Shown here one piece after another: positions 23,392-35,683 of a DNA stretch of 64,000 nucleotides (positions within the stretch are counted from its first letter, which is position 1; every line of letters starts with the position of its first letter). The notes under the pieces were generated by a model. It was not told where the DNA came from. It saw nothing but the letters and a program-made list of their open reading frames with translations, and ran no database searches. Source of the DNA: Macrolepiota albuminosa (taxonomy: Eukaryota > Basidiomycota > Agaricomycetes > Agaricales > Agaricaceae). The position numbers and the translations under genes were made by a program. The stretch covers positions 51,111 through 115,110 of the forward strand of contig JAMWFC010000047.1 in the NCBI GenBank assembly GCA_027475525.1, read 5' to 3'.

Positions 23392-24123
23392 ATCTTCTTA
23401 TTAATAGATGGTTGGGCAGGTATCAGGGAGATTTTATAGATATTTGATATGTCTAAGCTTGAAAACCTCCACGCATACTTGTACTCTACTATCTCCACCA
23501 ACTCAGTCAAAGCTCAGCGCTTCTCCTTATCCTGTTGTGGAGATGATATGTCTACACCCCCTTGCAACAAATCCTCAGCCTGCACCTCAACCAATCTCAT
23601 AGCCTTCAATAAATCCTCAGACTATGCTCTATTTGACTCTGCGCTCTTTGACCTGGGCACATTATCTGCACTTGATGACTTTGTATTTGTATGTCCACAT
23701 GTATGATTAAATAATATTGAACCTGAATTTGTTGCCTCTCTGAAGTATGGCTCTGGTGATGCTCAACACTTTCTCTTATCATGCTGAGTCATCAGCACTT
23801 CCTCCATTGATGCAGGCAAAGCTCTGCACTTCCCTATTCTGCCATGTAGTTGATGCCTTCACCTTCCTTCCTTTTGATGAACTCCTAGCCAGTGCCCCAT
23901 CCAACTCCTTAGCTCTTGATCTGGATGCACTAGTCAACTGGCTCAGCACCCAGGTCATGTTCCACCACTGTTCTTTGCTCATACAAAATGCCCTCCATGT
24001 CTGAGCTACAGAGCATTGCTCATGCTGGGCTTGACAGAAAACACAAATGGAGTTATCCCTGTGAGACTTTGCTACCAATGTCTCGAACTCACATGGCTCA
24101 CCTTGACATAAGCATAACAAGCA
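23392..24123 (-). pseudogene. Older antisense accessory gene remnant with zinc cluster
   Basis: On the minus strand from 24123 the text CLLCLCQGEPC and, 15 residues on, CVFCQAQHEQC give C-X2-C-X6-C-X15-C-X2-C-X6-C. This is exactly the spacing of the accessory protein in element C. WRAFCMSKEQ and SSSKGRKVKAS follow, matching WRARCVSREQ and the basic segment in C. The frame stops at 23779, and the rest to 23392 is CpG-poor and full of stops. It is separated from the left remnant (1-788) only by element C and its target duplication. I see it as an older relative's gene into which C inserted. Confidence 0.6.
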
Positions 24124-25605
24124 CTAGTGATAGTTAGAACGTGCAACCAGGCCAGGAGAACACTCATAGGACTCTTGTTCTGACATCATTTGAGAGTGGA
24201 GAGCTATGGTGTCAATTTTGGGCTATGGCAAATTGCTCTGGTGTCACCTTGGCTTGAGGAATCTGCTTTGCTGCCAGGACTAGTCATATCTGACTGAGAT
24301 CAAGAACAGGCTATTCAGTATGCGTCAACAAGCTTATAGCAGGTGCTGATTGGACTGAGCTGCTTGGTTTGGCTATTTGCATGCTCCTCCTTGGTGCCAA
24401 CAGGTCAGATATTAGTGTCAATGAACTTGACTTCATAAATTAGGCTGTCATCTGGATGAGCATGCCAGGTAAGTACACAGACATGCCAGAAAATTACTTA
24501 TGCTGCTGAAAAAGGTTAACTATTCACTGCTTGTTCAGATGGTGCTTGTATATTTCTTGGTACTTCTTGTAGCATAGCCATGAAGCAGTAGAGTTATCAC
24601 CAGGTGGGGGTGGCATAGGCAACCTATTAAAGATAGAGTGGCACAACATGGTCAAAAAAGAAGAAATTGTCCAAATGTTTTCTTATTTACCTTTTTATTA
24701 TGATGGCATCAAGCTTCTACTTCTATTACCACTATGAAGACGCACCACTACATTGCCTAGATAAGTAAATAAAAATAAACTCTGAGGTTTGTACATAAGT
24801 AACAATAAAATCATTATGTCACCACTACATTGCCTAGATAAGTAAATAAAAATAAACTCTGAGGTTTGTACATAAGTAACAATAAAATCATTATGTTTAA
24901 ATGGATAGTTTTGGGTCATCTACAAAGGTCAGGTATTTCTAGCTAATATTTTCAAGATGTTCAGCATTTAGCTGATCTATACAGAACATTATCACTGAAT
25001 AGATATATCCAATTGGCATGCATCTAAACATCAACATTATTATGCATCCCAACCAGTATGTTGTTTTGACCTCAGATATGTAGCTATACAAGTAAAGAGT
25101 TGTCCATGGCATTGGCCTTTTCACAAGTATTTACTTGTCTAGAAATAAATAAATAAATATACAATATATTAGTCATTTAAATATGTTATTATGGCTATGT
25201 TTCAAATATATAACTGTTGCACAGCCACTAAAATCATGAAACTATATTCTTATATTAATTAATTAATTATTTATTTAAAATATAGCAATACTATATATAT
25301 TGTAATTATATATGTCTAGTGGCTGTGTAGCAATTATATATTCAAATAATACACAGCTACCAGAGGTTAGGTTCAATACTTAATTGCTGGCTTAGTCGCA
25401 TCTTAACAAGCCTTTTCTATTATAATTGCCTTATCATTCAAGCTTTTTTGGAACAATACAGAAAGGAGGCACGGGATGATGTAGCGTATATTTTATAACG
25501 TGACTAAAGCATAACGTGGTATGGTTGCATTGAAACCGCCACCTCACGCGTACTATGCTAATTGTGTTTTCATTTAAGCAGATTGCACTTTGTGGATCAT
25601 ACTGT
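24124..25605. other. AT-rich decayed DNA with a hairpin-forming repeat
   Basis: No gene can be supported. It includes the 77-bp duplication at 24743. Two imperfect palindromes lie at about 25195-25238 (GGCTATG/GCACAGCC) and 25312-25363 (GGCTGTGTA/TACACAGCT), either side of (TTAA)-rich sequence. They resemble termini of a small inverted-repeat element. Confidence 0.45.
24743..24896 (+). repeat. 77-bp direct tandem duplication 12
   Basis: Starts at 24743 and 24820, in non-coding AT-rich DNA. Confidence 0.95.
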
Positions 25606-26004
25606 ATGGTGGCAAGAAGGACTCGTAGCAAGTTAGGGGTTATAGCGTCTTTGGAGAACGTGAACACGTTTACCTCACAATCCTCTTTGGTGAGGCATAT
25701 GGGTCGTGAAGCGTCTGTGATAGAAGGGATGGGTGAGATTTGTGATAATCGCGAACCTAGCCTAGGGGATATGGCAACATGCAATCCTGAGCTATCTGCG
25801 ACCTTGCCGGAGCTGCCGTCGACCTTGTCGAATCCAGTGGTGACCGTGAGTGATGGCGCAATTGAGCAAACCGCCGTGAGAACCTCCCAGCAACCCGTTA
25901 ACGAGTCAATGCCTGCTGGAGGGGAGCGTAACTCTGTGAAAAATCGTCCTGCACCCTCGTCTAGACACCTTCGAGGTGGCAAGCTTTCCTTACTGGGATT
26001 TTGA
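25606..26004 (+). CDS. Hypothetical protein, isolated GC-richer ORF
   Basis: From ATG 25606 (MVARRTRSKLGVIASLENVN) to TGA at 26002, 132 residues, rich in Ser/Pro/Thr, with no domain I recognise. An in-frame ATG at 25555 would add 17 residues, but a CAG (25578-25580) could be a splice acceptor instead. Base composition is clearly more GC-rich and CpG-containing than the surrounding DNA. Hairpin-type repeats sharing the word GTAGCTGT/ACAGCTAC lie on both sides (25.2-25.4 kb and 26.17-26.32 kb). It could be the 5' exon of a gene, a cargo of a small element, or a gag-like N-terminus. Confidence 0.4.
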   Translation: MVARRTRSKLGVIASLENVNTFTSQSSLVRHMGREASVIEGMGEICDNREPSLGDMATCNPELSATLPELPSTLSNPVVTVSDGAIEQTAVRTSQQPVNESMPAGGERNSVKNRPAPSSRHLRGGKLSLLGF

Positions 26005-28603
26005 TGCTACCTCAATTGCACTCTTTTAGTTATGCAGATACTGTGCAGCTTTAGGTCTACTGAGGTGTCTCCTAATCAATTTGTCCTTAGCTACTATATA
26101 GCATAAGTAGATAACATTGTAACAGGATTAGATATATGGCTAATATATATTTATTTAATTATTTATTCTAATCATATAATTGTAGCTGTACATTATTTGA
26201 GTATATAACCATTGCACAGCTACAATATTTATGACATGTGTTAATTAATCATATAATTGTAGCTGTACATTATTTGAGTATATAACCATTGCACAGCTAC
26301 AATATTTATGACATGTGTTAATTATTACATGTATAGGCTGAATTCTATATTATTACATTCTTTCGGGTGTGAAAGCATCTAATTGAAGCTAAAACATTGT
26401 TGTTGCCAATCTGTTTGTCCATATAACCAATTATACAATTAATATGTTGTATTAATGTGATGACATACTTGTTATTATATTCATTAGAGGAAAAATGATA
26501 TAGACTATAGTAATATAGATGCTTGGTTCTAATATAAAAAGGCATTGAGGGAACAACAATATGAGATTGCAGAATAAGTAAGGAAAGACTAATTGATCAG
26601 ATGCAAGAAATAAGAGAATTTGATAAAAATATAATAGAACATATTAGATAAAAATAGCTCAAGAGAAAGAATCAAAGCCATTGTAAGCTATCAGTCATCA
26701 ATGTTTATCTAATTCAATATTTGTTTCTCAAAATTTCTGATACTGACCACTTTGCCAGCCTCTTGTTGAATTTCTTTCTTATTTTCATACATTAAAAGCT
26801 TTCTTTTCACCAGCTCATAATTTTTGCTTTTGAATGTTGGCTCCTTTCTCTTCTTAATAACTTGTTAGTATTATGAATAATACCTTTATTGTTTATTGCT
26901 CACTAGTATAGTGCAAATGTTTCATTCAGCAGCGTTATTGATCTCAAAACTATTAATATTTTGTACTTTCCTCTTTTCAATAGAATGACTGCAAAGAAAA
27001 TCTGAACCGCAACTATATCACCAATTTGAAAGGTCTGTGATTTGATCTTTTTGAACCTTTGATTTGTGTAAGCATCCATGTTTTCTGATCATTATTCATA
27101 TATTCTTATATTTTGTCTCTATTCAGTGTTATTTTTGCTTGCACGTACTTGATGACATTGTTTGATGTTCTCTTGAACCTGCCTCATGCAATTTTTTCAA
27201 GCAATCCATTGGAGTCAGTATTCTTTTTAAACAAAATATAAACTTCTCTTTTGTCTGAGTCTTTTGCAAGTGTAAACATTTTATTGTTTGCATATAGTAT
27301 CTTGTTTCCTTCATTTGACATTTCTTCTGACATTTCTTCCAGCTCACCTTCTTTGAACTTCTGATCAAATGCTTTGTACACTGCTTTTGCTGCTGACATG
27401 GCATTGTCAAACTGCTGAGTGCTAAGACCATCCAGTTTTATTGACTGTTTAAAGTATTTGCATTTTCTGTTTAATTCACTAAATACTTATTAGCCGTATT
27501 CAATATATATAGCATCATTGAATACTCACTTTATAGATCCTTTTAGCTTAAATAAGGACAAATCTATGTCTGATATAGCACCGTACAATGTGAAGATTGC
27601 TTTCTTATTTGTCATCTTGCCATCCTCATTTGTTACTATGAGTCTCTATATTTTTGGGTTATTGTACTTTCAGACAACTACCGTGCTTTTATATTTGGGA
27701 TCCTTTGCAAAATATTAACTCTGTGTATGGACATGATATATATATATATATTTATTTCATATGTAATATGTCATGAAGTTGTATTTCCCTTTAGTGCTTG
27801 TTATATTCAATGTGTCATTCTAAGATACTTCTTATGTCAATGTATATTTAAATTATCTTTTGTGAATCTAAAAGGCTTCATTCAATATATACTTGCATTG
27901 TTTTCGTCATACTTGTCTATTTGGTATATGTGTATGTGATGATAAAAGTTAGGCTACAAAATATCTAGTGAGCTGATACTATCTCGTATCACATGACATT
28001 CATCTATTATAAGCAACTTTTCTGAGTCGACTATTTGTATAGCTTTTTATTTTCATGTCACATTGCATTGGTCTAATACAGGCAACTTTTATGGGTTGAC
28101 TGTTTGTGTGGCTTCTTAGCAATTTGAATATATTTTATCTTTCCTCTTTAACGTGTTTGAAAATAATAAAATCAATTTAATTTATTGAATCTCTTTATCT
28201 GCAAAACCTCTAACTATTTCTTATGCAACTTCTTTCTCATAAATTCTCCCATCCCACAAGACTATGTTTTTTTTCCTTTTATTTTAAAGCATATATATTT
28301 CCGCATTGATATATTGCTTGTTTATTTGTCTTATTTTATTTTATTTTGGCTTCTAAGTTGTTCTCTGAATATCAAGTGTATTAATTTAATTCTCTTATCT
28401 TTAAGGTTTGAACAAGGCTAATTCAAATTGACATTTTAGCTTGCCTATTGGTATTCCTTACTTCTTACACCATTCTGGCTACATTTATTGTAGTATCTGG
28501 ATTTTTCTGCCTCTTTGCTTTTCTCTGTCCAGACTTGCTGGACTAGCATGTGTAGAGCTTGTATGAAGTCACATTTTCTTATGCAGATGTTGGTATTTGA
28601 TTT
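26005..28603. other. AT-rich region with one minus-strand coding-like fragment
   Basis: Most of this region shows nothing. On the minus strand from about 27410 to 27130 there is a long charged reading (MSAAKAVYKAFDQKFKEGEL, then YANNKMFTLAKDSDKREVY and GRFKRTSNNVIKYVQ) with one TGA. It has the composition of a real protein but I do not recognise it. A hairpin repeat (TAGCTGTACA/TTGCACAGCTA) is at about 26178-26300 and is duplicated by the 77-bp artefact. Confidence 0.35.
26169..26322 (+). repeat. 77-bp direct tandem duplication 13
   Basis: Starts at 26169 and 26246. It includes the palindrome TAGCTGTACA...TTGCACAGCTA. Confidence 0.95.
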
Positions 28604-29122
28604 TATAAAAGCAACTTCTAGAGGCTGTGGCTCAGTTACACAGCTGGCAGAGAGAGATCCAAAGTGTATTAAAGTATGTACTAACAATATCATAATAACT
28701 ACTTACTTGGCAGAGGAAGATCCAAAGAGAACAAGTCTAGGAATTCTATATGCCAGGTTAAATGCTTTCAGAGCCTCTGAAGCATGGAAAACAACTATAC
28801 AGTATAACAAAACCTTAAAAACTTGAAAATTGACTAACCAAACAACTATGCAAATAAGACAGCAAAATTCTGGACTTTAGAAGTTAGGAAGGCAAACTCT
28901 GGCTTATATAAGCAGTCTGAAAGTGGTGCTAAAGAGCCTACACTTGTCTGAATGATAGCTAAAGAATCAGAGCACCTCAAAGGTTGAGAATAGTACTAAC
29001 AGATAGTGTTAAGAGAATAGAAACAGCAAAATAAGAGAATGATAGAAAAAATAAGGAAATGAATGAAAGGAGAGTAAAGGAATAAGGAGTGAAAGAAGAA
29101 AGAAATAAAGAGTCCTCTGACA
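28604..29122 (+). repeat. Family D solo LTR
   Basis: 519 bp ending CTGACA, flanked by the 5-bp target duplication GATTT (28599-28603 and 29123-29127). It is homologous to 47682-48276 and partly to 56153-56262. The shared core reads GAGGCTGTGGCTCAGT, and a TATATAA box is near 28917. The start TATAAAAG corresponds to TGTAAGGG in the other copy, so its terminal TG has been mutated. Confidence 0.8.
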
Positions 29123-29127
29123 GATTT

Positions 29128-31489
29128 GTATTGATTTATCTTTCTACACATGTATTAATAATTCTTTATTTATCTCTTGAATAGCTAATTCAAAGCTTCT
29201 AATCTATTATTAGCTTTATTTTTTATTTTATTTTATTTTGATTTTTGATTTTTTATTTTTTATCTTTGGCTTGTATATCTAGTTTATCATGCAACCATGA
29301 GTACATGTACTATTATATTTGGTTTATTCATTCTTTGTTGCTTTTGACATTTACGTGTTTATTGATATACTAGTATACTATAAAATCTGCATGCTATGGT
29401 CTTTTTTATCCTTGCTCTTCTGAGTTTATACTTCTCTGTAGGCTTATAATTCAGTTTACATATCAGCTCTCTCTCTCTATCTCTCATTATATTTGTTTTT
29501 ATATTGTTATATTTGGTACTACTATGTCTCATGTAAAAATTCAAAGAAATCCACAAATAAAATAAAAAATACAATGCATCCTCTGTATAAATAACTGCAA
29601 GCTTTGTAAGTTTATATCTACTATCTATCTCTTACTTTTATACTGATATATTTGACTAAGAAATGCAGACCAGTTGAATGTGTATGTTGTGTAATTAATT
29701 GTATATACAATCTTGATATGTGCTATCAGTATATTTGCAGCTATATCAGCTAGCAACTTGACTGTCAATGCCAATTTTGCATCTTCCTTTTTAATCAAGC
29801 ATAAGATTGGTATAGCTTATGATATGTATTTTCTTGTATATTATGTTAATTTGGATAATTACTTATCCTTTATAGTGATAGTATGCTCTCTACACCTTCA
29901 TCAAAGAATAAAAGGGCAGGTGGCTTTTTAAGTGTAGATTCATCTATAATGTGTGCACTCATATTATGTTCTTACTCTTTGATTGACTACATACTGTTTA
30001 TTTAGTTGTGCTTAGAAAAAGCTTTTGGCTAGTATAAGTGATGTGTTGTCCACTCCAACTGGGTGAACTATGTTAGTCAGATTATACTATTTGTAATATG
30101 TCTCACTTGAAAATGTTGTGTTTCATATATCTTCAGACACAATTATACTCTTTCATCCAAATCTCAGAATGCAAGGGTCATAAAATCAATCACGCATATT
30201 TTTTTCAATATAAAGGCTGAAGTAGATGATAACTCAGTATCTAAAAATTTGCCAAATAACAAAAATAACATTATCTCTATTGCAGAATGCAACAATTTAT
30301 TTTAAATTCTATTGTAAATACTGCTCATATATTGTGTCTTTTATTTTTATAATATTGGTCTATCTTGCAATTATAAACTGCCTGACCATTCATTGGACAA
30401 TAAATTTGATGCCACTAGTAAATCTATCATTGATAAAGACATGTCTAATGATAAAGTTGACAGGAGTAGCTTTGAATTGTTGAAATCTTCCAATAACAAG
30501 CTGATGCGGTGAACTTTGCTATATCAAACAGTATGCTAATTGCATGTGTCAATTCTGATGATGATTCTTTAGTGCTTGCTATCTCTACTAATAAACAAGA
30601 ATGTGCTAATGATAATAAAGATGGACATGTTATAGAAGATGCCAGTACACCTGTATATAGTGTTGCTATTAAACATAGTGATTCTGTCAATGTTAGTGCT
30701 AATGAACAATATAATATTGAAGAGTAGCATCTTATTATTTGCTTGATTGATTTATATATTCTAATATTCTTTTTGATTAAATTTGACAGTGTTACTAACC
30801 TAACTGTTCTGGTTATAATCCTCTAGTTATGCAGCCAGACATGCAGGATCCTATATTTTCTGCTATATACAGTATGCTTCTCTATTTTCCATATGTCTGT
30901 TTATAGTTTCTGTATCGCAATATTTACCGTTATTTTATTATTTATTGACGTTTTTTTGCACAGTCATGTGTTCAATATCATACCTTATAAATATGATTAG
31001 CAAATCAGTGATGGGCCAATGTGATTTGCACATATATTGGCCATTACTTTGAAAATGTCTAAAGAAAATGCAGAGTAAGTGTTTATATTGTTTTTTTTTT
31101 GTATATATCGTTGTTATATATATGTATAGGTCTTTGATTCGAGGCTTCTTGTGGGTCAAACATGGCTTATATGTGCATTCAGCTTACATTCATTCTAATA
31201 ATTTTACTGCCAAATCTTGAGGTCTTGCATTAAATAATGGGAGTAATGCTTTTTGCATTAACATTATATTTGGCATTGTATCTGCTTCTTATTTCTTCAA
31301 TTCTGGTGTAGAAGTAAGCAGTTACTTATCTTCTTATAAACAGAAATGATTGATGATTGTACTATTCTAACAGGAGTTCCTACATTTTATGGCCAATATT
31401 GAAAATGCATTGGATTTGCATTCTGATCTTATAGGCTCTTACTCAAGCTATGAGATGGCCTTTGTAACTAGAGGTAAAGAGAAGAGCAT
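29128..31489. other. AT-rich region with plus-strand coding-like exons
   Basis: No assignable gene. Plus-strand stretches read like exons, for example about 30395-30510 (KFDATSKSIIDKDMSNDKVD) and 30575-30727 (TNKQECANDNKDGHVIEDAS, ending YNIEE plus stop), and 31377-31489 (ANIENALDLHSDLIGSYSSY). They are separated by AT-rich, intron-like sequence. They continue right of element B (43698 onward). This could be one large decayed or unknown gene or element. Confidence 0.35.
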
Positions 31490-31885
31490 TGATAGGACTC
31501 CATACAGGATCAGCGCATCAACGGCAGGCTACGGCAACATAGCACTGGCTCAGGATACCTTAGCACGCGCTAATTAATCAATTTTGGCAATATTTGACGG
31601 CTGCGCACAGCAAGAAGCAGATCAGATCAATGATAGCGCCAACAGCAGCAAGAATGACAACTGACAAATGGCATCAGTCGCTGACAACAGCGCTTAGCGA
31701 GAAGATTGATGATCTATCAAAAACTGATGGACAGCTTGGTGTTTGACCTTGGCGGCTGACATTGCTTAGCGCCTCGATTTGGCACCTGACATCGCTAAGC
31801 ATTTTGGACAGACAGAAGGGTGATGGGTTGATGGTTTAGCATTGTGATTTGCCGCCTGGCGTTGCTAAGGGTCTTGAATGGACGG
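31490..31885 (+). repeat. Older family A/B solo LTR, left part
   Basis: A diverged LTR beginning TGATAGGACTCC, interrupted at 31885 by element B. It continues at 43175. Target duplication GCAT lies at 31486-31489 and 43694-43697. Confidence 0.88.
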
Positions 31886-32914
31886 TGATAGGACCCTATA
31901 CAGGTTAGGCGCATCAACGGCAGGCTCGGCACCGGCTCCGGAAACCTTGCCGCACTCGTTCCGAACTTAGCGCACGCATTTTACCTATTTTAAGCCACTT
32001 CTGACGGCCGCGCACGGCAAGAAGCAGATCCAATCAATGATAGCGCCGATCGGCAGACAAAATGACAACTGACAGATGGCATCAGTCACTGACGACAGCG
32101 CTTAGCGAGAAGCCTGATGATCTATCAAAAACTGACGGACAGCTTGGCGTTTGACCTTGGCGTCTGACACCGCTTAGCGTCTCGATTTGGCGCCCGACAT
32201 CGCTTAGGTGCTCTGACGGACAGAAGGGTGATGGAGTGATGGTTTAGCTTCGCGATCTGTCGCCTGGCGTCGCTAAGGCTCTTGAATGGACGGTAGGGAT
32301 CTGAAACCGTTGGAGCTACCCCTTTGAAATTTTCCAGTTTACCGCACTCTGGCGTCATTAGCCACTGGCGACGGCGAACTCATTGTAGTATAAAAGTACT
32401 TACCGATTTGTACATAGAGGACATCAGAACAATAGACCACAGTTTACTCCCCTTTCCTCAGTCTCCCTTACGCTCAAGAGCTCATTTACGCTACGGTCGG
32501 CAACGTCAAACTCATCGGCAGTTGTAGACGCTCGCCAACACTCGACATACTCGCGCCTTGCAACTACGGCAGGCATTATCGACGCTTAGAACTTCGCTAA
32601 GCTTATCGTGCTCTTGCCGCTCACCCTTGCCGTGTTCACTTACCGCATTTCCTTAGGCGCTTTACCTTAGCGCTTGACACTTGCCGACCCCGTTACCGAC
32701 TTTTATCCTTTTTCACAGACGCGTTCTCTGGGACCTGCCCGGGACTCCTCAAATCACTTATAGCGCGCCCAACGCACACTCTTGGTACGGTAACGCAATT
32801 GCTACATTTGCTACTGACCAAACTTTGGGCGTCATCAAAGCGCGCCCAACGCACACTCTTGGTACGGTAACGCAATTGCTACATTTGCTACTGACCAAAC
32901 TTTGGGCGTCATCA
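31886..32914 (+). repeat. Element B 5' LTR
   Basis: From TGATAGGACC to GGGCGTCATCA; 952 bp without the 77-bp duplication at 32763. It is nearly identical to the 3' LTR. Confidence 0.93.
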
Positions 32915-32916
32915 AA
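32763..32916 (+). repeat. 77-bp direct tandem duplication 14
   Basis: Starts at 32763 and 32840. It covers the 3' end of the LTR and the two bases after it. Confidence 0.95.
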
Positions 32917-32917
32917 T

Positions 32918-32935
32918 TGGAGCCCACCGCGAGGG
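32918..32935 (+). other. Element B primer binding site
   Basis: TGGAGCCCACCGCGAGGG starts 3 bases after the LTR and fits priming by a tRNA 3' end. The tRNA is not identified. In contrast to element C, this family does not use its own RNA 5' end. Confidence 0.6.
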
Positions 32936-32943
32936 ATCTCTAG

Positions 32944-33294
32944 GGCAGAATTCTGCCAGAAACCCGTCTCCAGCGTAGGCGCCGCCTGCTAGACCAGTCG
33001 GCAGAAGGCATAGCTCCTTCCCACCCATCAACTCCACAACCACCTGGTGCCTTACCGGGTCTCTCTCTAGCCCAGGAACTACAGAACGCCACTGTAGACG
33101 CTTTTCCTGATCTCTTCCCGCACTCCCTCGATTATAGTGCCGACGACCCCTTAGCGTCGCCCTTTACCGTACCGCAACCAATCACCCCCATTACTCCGCT
33201 AACGCCTCTTTCACAACTCATTTCTCTTACCCCGTCGCCAATCTCTAGAACTCCTTCCCCACTACCGCTAACCGAACTCGCCAACACAGTCGCT
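32944..33294 (+). other. Element B leader, open in the gag frame without ATG
   Basis: 117 codons are open before the gag ATG in the same frame (LQRRRRLLDQ, then a Ser/Pro/Thr-rich stretch ending SPLPLTELANTV), but no ATG occurs. Element A reads the same way. This may be a coding leader with a non-AUG or spliced start, or simply a Pro-rich untranslated region. Confidence 0.4.
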
Positions 33295-35683
33295 ATGGAA
33301 CAACAAGTCCAACGCATGCCGCCCCGCAACCACTTCTCGGCACCGAAATGGGACGAGACCAAGCCACGGGAGCTCTCCCAGTATTTCAAAGAGTTGGAGT
33401 ATCTATTCAGAGATTGTAACATTACCGACCACACGCAGATGAAGGAGTACGCGGCAAGATACGTATCGTATGACACGGCAGAGACATGGACAGGTCTTAC
33501 CGAGTTTGCCGCCTTTGTCCCTGCCGCACCGCCAGCTCCAGCTCAAGGCGCTTCGTATGAGGACTGGAAGACGGCAGTTATCCAGCTGTACCCTGGCGCC
33601 GAGGAGGCTACCCGATACACGGTAAACGAGTTACAGAAACTAGTACAGGAATCTTTCGACAGTGGCACATCGTCGCTTGGCGCATTCTCTACATATTACC
33701 GCGAGTTCCAGAAAGTCGCTAGGTGGCTTCTGCAGAACGGCAAGCTCTATATTAACGAGGAGCGTCGCCTGTTCCAGCAAGGCATCCCGACTTCGCTTTG
33801 GACTCGTATTGCTCGTCGCCTAGAGATAGTTCATCAGGCTCATCACCCAGACGAGCCCTATAACGTTGCCGACGTCTTTGAAGCCGGTAAATGGGTTCTC
33901 AAGGGAACGGACACTGGCGTTGGACTGCAGCGCGCTAGGACGAGCCCACCGTCTTTGAAGCCGGTAAATGGGTTCTCAAGGGAACGGACACTGGCGTTGG
34001 ACTGCAGCGCGCTAGGACGAGCCCACCCCTGAGCGAACTAACGGTATCATTCCCATCCCGCCTCCCGCTGCCGACTTCGTTAAGAAGGAGGAGCTCAATG
34101 CTGCTATTACCGCCGCTGTCGCTTCCGCTATGACACGTATTGAAACCATGATAACCACCAACCTCACGGCTAACCGACCCGCTAACGTACCCGCACCTGG
34201 CCCTTGCCACTTCTGTGGGGAAATTGGCCATACCATGACTAGAGGACGCTGCGCTACCCTCGAGAATTACGTTCGCCAAGGTAGAATTCAAAGGGCTATC
34301 GACGGCAAGATAGTCCTCACCACTGGCGCCACCATCCCCAACTACCCAGACAAGAAGTCCTTCCAGGAGCGAGTTGATGAGTGGCATAGGCGCAATCCAG
34401 GACAAATCGTTACCGGCACGCTATCTGGCAACGCCAACCCCGACCCCAAACAGGCGACCCAACAGCAGATGATTCACGAGGTCCTACATTTCGACAGCGT
34501 TGGCGACCACCCTACTTTCTCGCGGGAAGAGCGTATCGCCAAGCTCCAACAGGAGCTGGATTCGCTTAAGAATCAGGTGTTTGATGGGGTTGAAGTTAAG
34601 CAGCCCAAACAACCTCTTAAAGGATATAAGCCAATGCCTCCCGCTAGCAAGTTACCGACACCTGCTCCTGCCGCACCTCCTGCCACTGCCCCTGCTCCTG
34701 CTTCAGAACCATCGTCGTCCGCTACCGCTCCCGAACCGCCTTTGCCGCCTCTCCATCCCTATTCAGGGATTCCCGACCGTTATCACGCTCCCGCACAACG
34801 AAACTTTGCCGCTCCCGAGAAACGTCCTGAGGGTGGCTACCGACCTACTGCGCCAATCTTCGACATCGAAAAATCGAACCACGTTTTTAACCGTATCATG
34901 AAAACCCACGTCACCTTGTCAGTAGAAGAACTTTGTAGTATTGCTCCCAACGTCCGCAACCAGGTCAAGACGGCAGTCACTCCCCGACGACCCTTGGCGA
35001 CAGCCGTTGCCGAGGTTGATGAACTCGACGACGCGCTACCTGGTTTTTCTGTTACCATTGACTCTCCCGACACCGATGAACCTCTTACCGACCCCATCGC
35101 TAACGCCACCTCTGTGGACCCAGTAGAGACCTACCTTAGGTCTGTGGACCATGGAGAAGACCCAGCAATCCTTACCGTCGCCCAAGAATCGCACGCTATC
35201 CGCTCGGTAGCGCTAACCGTAGACAACAAGCACGAAGTAGAGGCAATTGTGGATAGCGGGTCGCAGATTATTTCTATGGCAGCAGAAGTCGCTAACGATT
35301 TGGGTCTCATTTACGACCCTACGGTTATATTAAACATGCAGAGCGCTAACGGTACGGTAGACAGATCCCTCGGCCTCGCCAAGAATGTGCCATGCACCCT
35401 TGGCGACATTATATTTTATCTTCAGATACACATTTTACGCTCCCCGGCATACGACTTACTACTCGGCAGACCTTTCGACGTCTTGGCGCGATCAGTCGTC
35501 AAGACAGTTACCGACGAGGAAACGACACTCACAATTAGCGACCCCAATTCCGGAATCCGACGAACGGTGCCAACGTTCCCTAGGGGACAACGAAAAGGCG
35601 CCCGCGCTAAGCCCCCGGAGTTTACCGACCAACACGCCAACGAGCCTCCCCACAGGTGTTTTCACAGACCATCGAGGAGGTGA
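33295..35683 (+). CDS. gag: Element B gag-protease polyprotein (frame broken near 33.95 kb)
   Basis: First ATG 33295. Gag core (MEQQVQRMPPRNHFSAPKWD; TWTGLTEFAAFVPAAPP), break at 33874-34028, then a zinc knuckle CHFCGEIGHTMTRGRC near 34206, a Pro/Ala-rich spacer, and a retropepsin domain with VDSGSQIISMAAEVANDLG near 35252 and LLLGRPFDVLA. It ends TGA at 35681. After subtracting the 77-bp duplication the two parts are still one base out of step, so a real single-base loss, a sequence error or a frameshift must be added. Protease sits with gag rather than pol, unlike in element C. The products would be particle protein and the maturation protease. Confidence 0.85.
33874..34027 (+). repeat. 77-bp direct tandem duplication 15
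   Basis: Starts at 33874 and 33951, in gag of element B. The text VFEAGKWVLKGTDTGVGLQR recurs in a second frame. Confidence 0.95.

Noticed and set aside
28604..29122. Family D repeat as a tRNA-derived SINE (GGCTCAGT...GAGATCC resembles A and B boxes)
   Set aside because: It has CTGACA at the end, a TATATAA box, a length of about 519 bp and a 5-bp target duplication, which fit a solo LTR better.
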